This document shows, piece after piece, positions 43,465-46,396 of a stretch of 46,396 nt of DNA. Origin of the DNA: Candidatus Zhuqueibacterota bacterium. Its GTDB lineage: Bacteria; Zhuqueibacterota; Zhuqueibacteria; Residuimicrobiales; Residuimicrobiaceae. A program made the translations under genes and the position numbers. The notes beneath the pieces are model-generated. The model did not search any database, had not been told where the DNA came from, and saw only the letters and a list, made by a program, of their open reading frames with translations. The DNA is taken from positions 1-46,396 of the forward strand of contig CAUJEL010000016.1 in the NCBI GenBank assembly GCA_963169875.1. Reading direction: 5' to 3'. Every line of letters begins with the position of its first letter. Within the stretch, counting starts at the first letter, position 1.

Positions 43465-46396
43465 TTACTTTAACAGGGTCATTTTCATGATGCGGTTGTA
43501 CTCAGGCGTCTTCATGCGGCAGAAGTACATGCCGGTGGGAAGTGCCTGGCCGCTCTCGTCTTTGCCGTCCCACTGAATCGTGTAGGTGCCAGCATTCCTG
43601 GTGGCATTGACCAGAGTGCGAACCTGTTTTCCCAGCAGGTTATAAACGACCACCTGAACGTCGGTTTTGGCGGCCAACGAATAGGTGATGGTGGTGCTGG
43701 GGTTGAACGGGTTGGGATAGTTGTTGTTGAGTTTGAACTCCAGAGGCTGCGCCACTGGTTTCTCTTCGACGGCCGTCGGACCACCGACCACTTCGAGGAA
43801 ACCAAAGGTGCTCGGGCGTTTCCAGTCTTCCGAGTTGGCGGTGTTGCCCCAACCGGTCCACAGGGTGCGCTCGGTATCGCCGCCGGCCGGATCCATATCC
43901 GTGCCATCGATGCGCAGCGGCAGCAAGGCGCCGTCAACAACCTGAAGGTCGCCGCCCTTGGCCAATGAATCGAGCGCAATGCGGACTTCGATGATGTAGC
44001 CATCGCCGGTGAATTTCTGATACACCGTGCGTTCCACGCCCGGGAATTCGAAATCAGAAGAACCGCTCTTCTGGGTGGCACCCCAGGCGGTGAAGCTGAT
44101 GCGCCAGTCGCCGGTACCAGGCAGATCAACATCCTTGTACTTGTGGGGCTGTGCTTCGGTCACTGTATTGTAAAAACCAAGGTAGAACTCGAGCGCATCA
44201 CCCATCCATGCCTGGCTGCCGGAAACCACCGGCTCGTTGCCATTGGCATTGATGTCGTTATCGGTGACATCCGCGGAGATGTAGAGAAAGTTGTCATCGA
44301 TGATGAAAGTGGCGTTCCAGGACATATCCGGGGACTCCGGCGTCCAGCCCGTGGTATCAGAGCCGTTATGACGTTCGGCTTTGAGGCCGTACTGTTTGTA
44401 GTCGGTGAACTCGGTGTCCAGTCCATCCAATGAGAAAACATTGGCAAAGTCCTTCACGTACGTCGCCCTGGCGGGCGCGCTGGTGGTGCAGGTGAGCGGA
44501 CCGACGGCGGAATTGGGGCCGAGATCGTATTCCGTGCCGCTGGCATCGACCGCGGTGACGGCAAAATAGCGCGTCACTTCGGCGGACTTGCTGGAATAGG
44601 GACGGAAAGCGTAATACTGCGTGCCGTGGGCGACGGCATCGCCGATGAGTTTTACGCCGGGTGCGGTGACATCGGTGATCGGCGCATCACTCATGTAAAC
44701 GTTATAGGTTTCCGTACCGATTTCATTGTCTTCCCAGGTGATGTTGAAGAGCTGGAAAACCGCGCCGGCTGTGGTAACGGTGTTGACTTCGCCGGTGATG
44801 GCTGGAGAAGCCACCTGGCCTTCGGGCTCGGCAACGCCCACGAGGGTGACGTTGTCATAGTAGATTGAACCAACCCAGTTGTTGGGCACATTGTAGTAGA
44901 TTTGCGAACCCATGGTGAGAACAGCCTTGGGATTTAATTCACCCGAGGCGACGTACTTCATGACATCATAGGTCATGGTATTCCATTTACCCGGCATGAA
45001 GGTGGAATCGTTCAGGAAGAAGGATTGTTCCGTCCAGGTCCAGGTGGCATGATCCATGGCGAAGATGGAGATCTGCGCGCCGAGTGGGGCATCCGCTGGC
45101 ACCCACACATCCATGGTGATGGCGGTGGCGCCGGTATCGGTGTCCGTCCAGCCAAGGTTGACATTGGTGTTGTCGAAGGAGCCTTTTTTGCCGTTATCCG
45201 GGGCTTTGCTGAAATCCCAGTCGGTTTTCAGCACACCCAGGGTGCGGCCGGAGGGATCGGCAGCCTGGGCGACGCCGACCAGGGCTGCGCCCCAGCCGTT
45301 ATTGACAAAGCCCTGCGTGCCGCCGGAGGCTTTTTCAAAACTGCCAACAACCCATTTTTCGCCCACTTCGAGCGTATGCAGCTTAAAGTTGTCGATCAGG
45401 ACATTTCCGGCCCAGGTCTGGCCTTCGCCGAAATAGACTTCCAGACCGCCTTTTACATGCAACCATGGATCGAAATTGGGCCAGGTGCTCGTGGCCAGTT
45501 TCACCGGGTAATGGATGGTGCTCCACTTGCCGGCTTGAATGCGTTCGCCTTCGCTGGAGATGGAGAATTTGTAATCGGTCCATTGCCAGGAACCTTCGGC
45601 AACCTGCATCCACAATTTGACGACGGCATTGGCCGGGAAATCAGCCGGGACAAATACGTCGAAGGTCGCCATGTAAGCGCCTTCGGCGGTCTCGGACTCC
45701 CACAAAAAGTCCACGGGATCGGTGCCAATGGCGGCCTTGTAATCGCTTTTCGAGGCATCGCAAGCCAGCGTCAGGACCTGATTGGTCGCATCGGCCGGAT
45801 CAGGATCGAGGGCGAGACTCAACGCGGAGCCGCCCCAATAGATGCCAAAGCTGGTGTTGTCGCCGCTGAAATCTGAAACCACCACGGGGTCGACGCCGAC
45901 CAGTGCGAAGTTATCGATGAGCACATCGCCGGCAAAACCCGCGGAACTCTTGTCGCTCGGGTAGTAGATTTCCATGCCGCCCTTGATTTTCAACCAGGGC
46001 TGGAAGTTGGCATAAATGCCCATGAAATAGCGCACCGGATAGTGGATGGTGACCCACTGGCCGGCTTTGATATGCAAGCCTTCGCCGGCAATGGAGTATT
46101 TATAGTCGGTCCATTGCCAGGCGCCTTCGGCGATCTGGGCCCAGATTTTAATCACCGCGGAATCGGGAAAATCAGTGGGCAGATAGATATCGAAGGTGAA
46201 AAATTCGGCGCCCGGCGCATCTGCGGAGAGCCAGCCCAGGGGCAGGGGATCGACGCCGATGGCAGCTTTGCCGTCACCGGCGGCGGCGACACAAGCCAGT
46301 TTCATGACGCCCGTGGTACGTCCGGTCGGATCCGCCGCCTGCGTCAGCGACGTGAGGGCATCGCCCCAGAACTTGCCGAAACCCTGGGTGCCAGCA
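43465..46396 (-). CDS. Surface glycan-binding protein: three tandem modules, FN3, CBM9-like, T9SS domain (5' end outside window)
   Basis: The frame stays open to the right edge, so the start is missing; 976 residues are visible. Three tandem modules of about 165-175 residues (minus strand: edge-45894, 45893-45366, 45365-44830) share WQWTDYK/WTWTEQS, AGKW-TIHYPV and NVLIDNF blocks and look like beta-sandwich carbohydrate-binding domains. The first two are closest to each other. An FN3-like module (about 530-650) and a CBM9-like domain (about 655-885; WNATFIIDDNFLYISADVTD, AWMGDALEFYLG, YIIEVRIALDSL) follow. The end is a T9SS sorting domain (NNYPNPFNPST). No catalytic motif is visible. It lies upstream of the receptor gene, in the position of a surface glycan-binding protein. 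An enzyme domain further upstream cannot be excluded. Confidence 0.85.
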   Translation of the reverse strand, partial: AGTQGFGKFWGDALTSLTQAADPTGRTTGVMKLACVAAAGDGKAAIGVDPLPLGWLSADAPGAEFFTFDIYLPTDFPDSAVIKIWAQIAEGAWQWTDYKYSIAGEGLHIKAGQWVTIHYPVRYFMGIYANFQPWLKIKGGMEIYYPSDKSSAGFAGDVLIDNFALVGVDPVVVSDFSGDNTSFGIYWGGSALSLALDPDPADATNQVLTLACDASKSDYKAAIGTDPVDFLWESETAEGAYMATFDVFVPADFPANAVVKLWMQVAEGSWQWTDYKFSISSEGERIQAGKWSTIHYPVKLATSTWPNFDPWLHVKGGLEVYFGEGQTWAGNVLIDNFKLHTLEVGEKWVVGSFEKASGGTQGFVNNGWGAALVGVAQAADPSGRTLGVLKTDWDFSKAPDNGKKGSFDNTNVNLGWTDTDTGATAITMDVWVPADAPLGAQISIFAMDHATWTWTEQSFFLNDSTFMPGKWNTMTYDVMKYVASGELNPKAVLTMGSQIYYNVPNNWVGSIYYDNVTLVGVAEPEGQVASPAITGEVNTVTTAGAVFQLFNITWEDNEIGTETYNVYMSDAPITDVTAPGVKLIGDAVAHGTQYYAFRPYSSKSAEVTRYFAVTAVDASGTEYDLGPNSAVGPLTCTTSAPARATYVKDFANVFSLDGLDTEFTDYKQYGLKAERHNGSDTTGWTPESPDMSWNATFIIDDNFLYISADVTDNDINANGNEPVVSGSQAWMGDALEFYLGFYNTVTEAQPHKYKDVDLPGTGDWRISFTAWGATQKSGSSDFEFPGVERTVYQKFTGDGYIIEVRIALDSLAKGGDLQVVDGALLPLRIDGTDMDPAGGDTERTLWTGWGNTANSEDWKRPSTFGFLEVVGGPTAVEEKPVAQPLEFKLNNNYPNPFNPSTTITYSLAAKTDVQVVVYNLLGKQVRTLVNATRNAGTYTIQWDGKDESGQALPTGMYFCRMKTPEYNRIMKMTLLK

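Overview
The window is a 46 kb hemicellulose-degradation locus from a Gram-negative bacterium of the Fibrobacteres-Chlorobi-Bacteroidetes (FCB) type. Nine secreted proteins end in the same C-terminal type IX secretion (T9SS) sorting domain, with a QNYPNPFNP core and a terminal basic-Leu segment. A tenth protein carries a divergent version. There is also a TonB-dependent receptor with a carboxypeptidase-like N-terminal domain and a PorV/PorQ-type outer-membrane protein. This style of sorting domain, without a SusD lipoprotein, fits lineages such as Calditrichota, KSB1 or Ignavibacteria better than classical Bacteroides. The exact phylum cannot be fixed from the sequence.

Left third (1-12770, all + strand): a xylan cluster. 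It holds the end of a surface protein with repeated modules, a GH10 xylanase, a carbohydrate O-acetylesterase (SGNH, CE20/sialate-esterase type), a GH43 xylosidase/arabinofuranosidase with CBM6, a GH51 arabinofuranosidase, a beta-helix protein that may be a GH120-like beta-xylosidase, and a second GH10 xylanase. A strong intrinsic terminator and a long perfect hairpin punctuate the first genes. Xylose isomerase (xylA) follows on the opposite strand after an 800-base spacer.

Middle (15210-25054, - strand): a mannan block with two multidomain GH26 mannanases, an MFS transporter, a GH5_7-type mannanase overlapping the second GH26 by 4 bases, and an SGNH esterase. A pectinesterase (+ strand, 25182-26267) is transcribed divergently from the esterase.

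Right (26515-46396, - strand): one long co-oriented gene run. In transcription order it encodes a surface glycan-binding protein (three tandem modules plus CBM9-like; its start lies outside the window), the TonB-dependent receptor, the PorV-like protein, a 1207-residue Asp-rich surface protein, a parvulin-type lipoprotein, a GH5-like mannanase, mannobiose/cellobiose 2-epimerase, GH130 4-O-beta-mannosyl-glucose phosphorylase, and a DUF5060 clan-A glycosidase. The implied pathway is surface hydrolysis of mannan, uptake of oligosaccharides through the receptor complex, epimerisation of mannobiose to mannosyl-glucose, and phosphorolysis to mannose-1-phosphate and glucose. On the xylan side, released xylose enters through XylA.

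Several spacers hold palindromic repeats, including a three-hairpin cluster, a 41-base tandem repeat with an inverted partial copy, and a MITE-like element upstream of xylA. No SusD, no hybrid two-component regulator, no ECF sigma/anti-sigma pair, no RNA gene and no CRISPR array was seen. The most unusual part is the SusD-less uptake module: glycan-binding protein, receptor, PorV-like protein, giant Asp-rich protein and PPIase lipoprotein.
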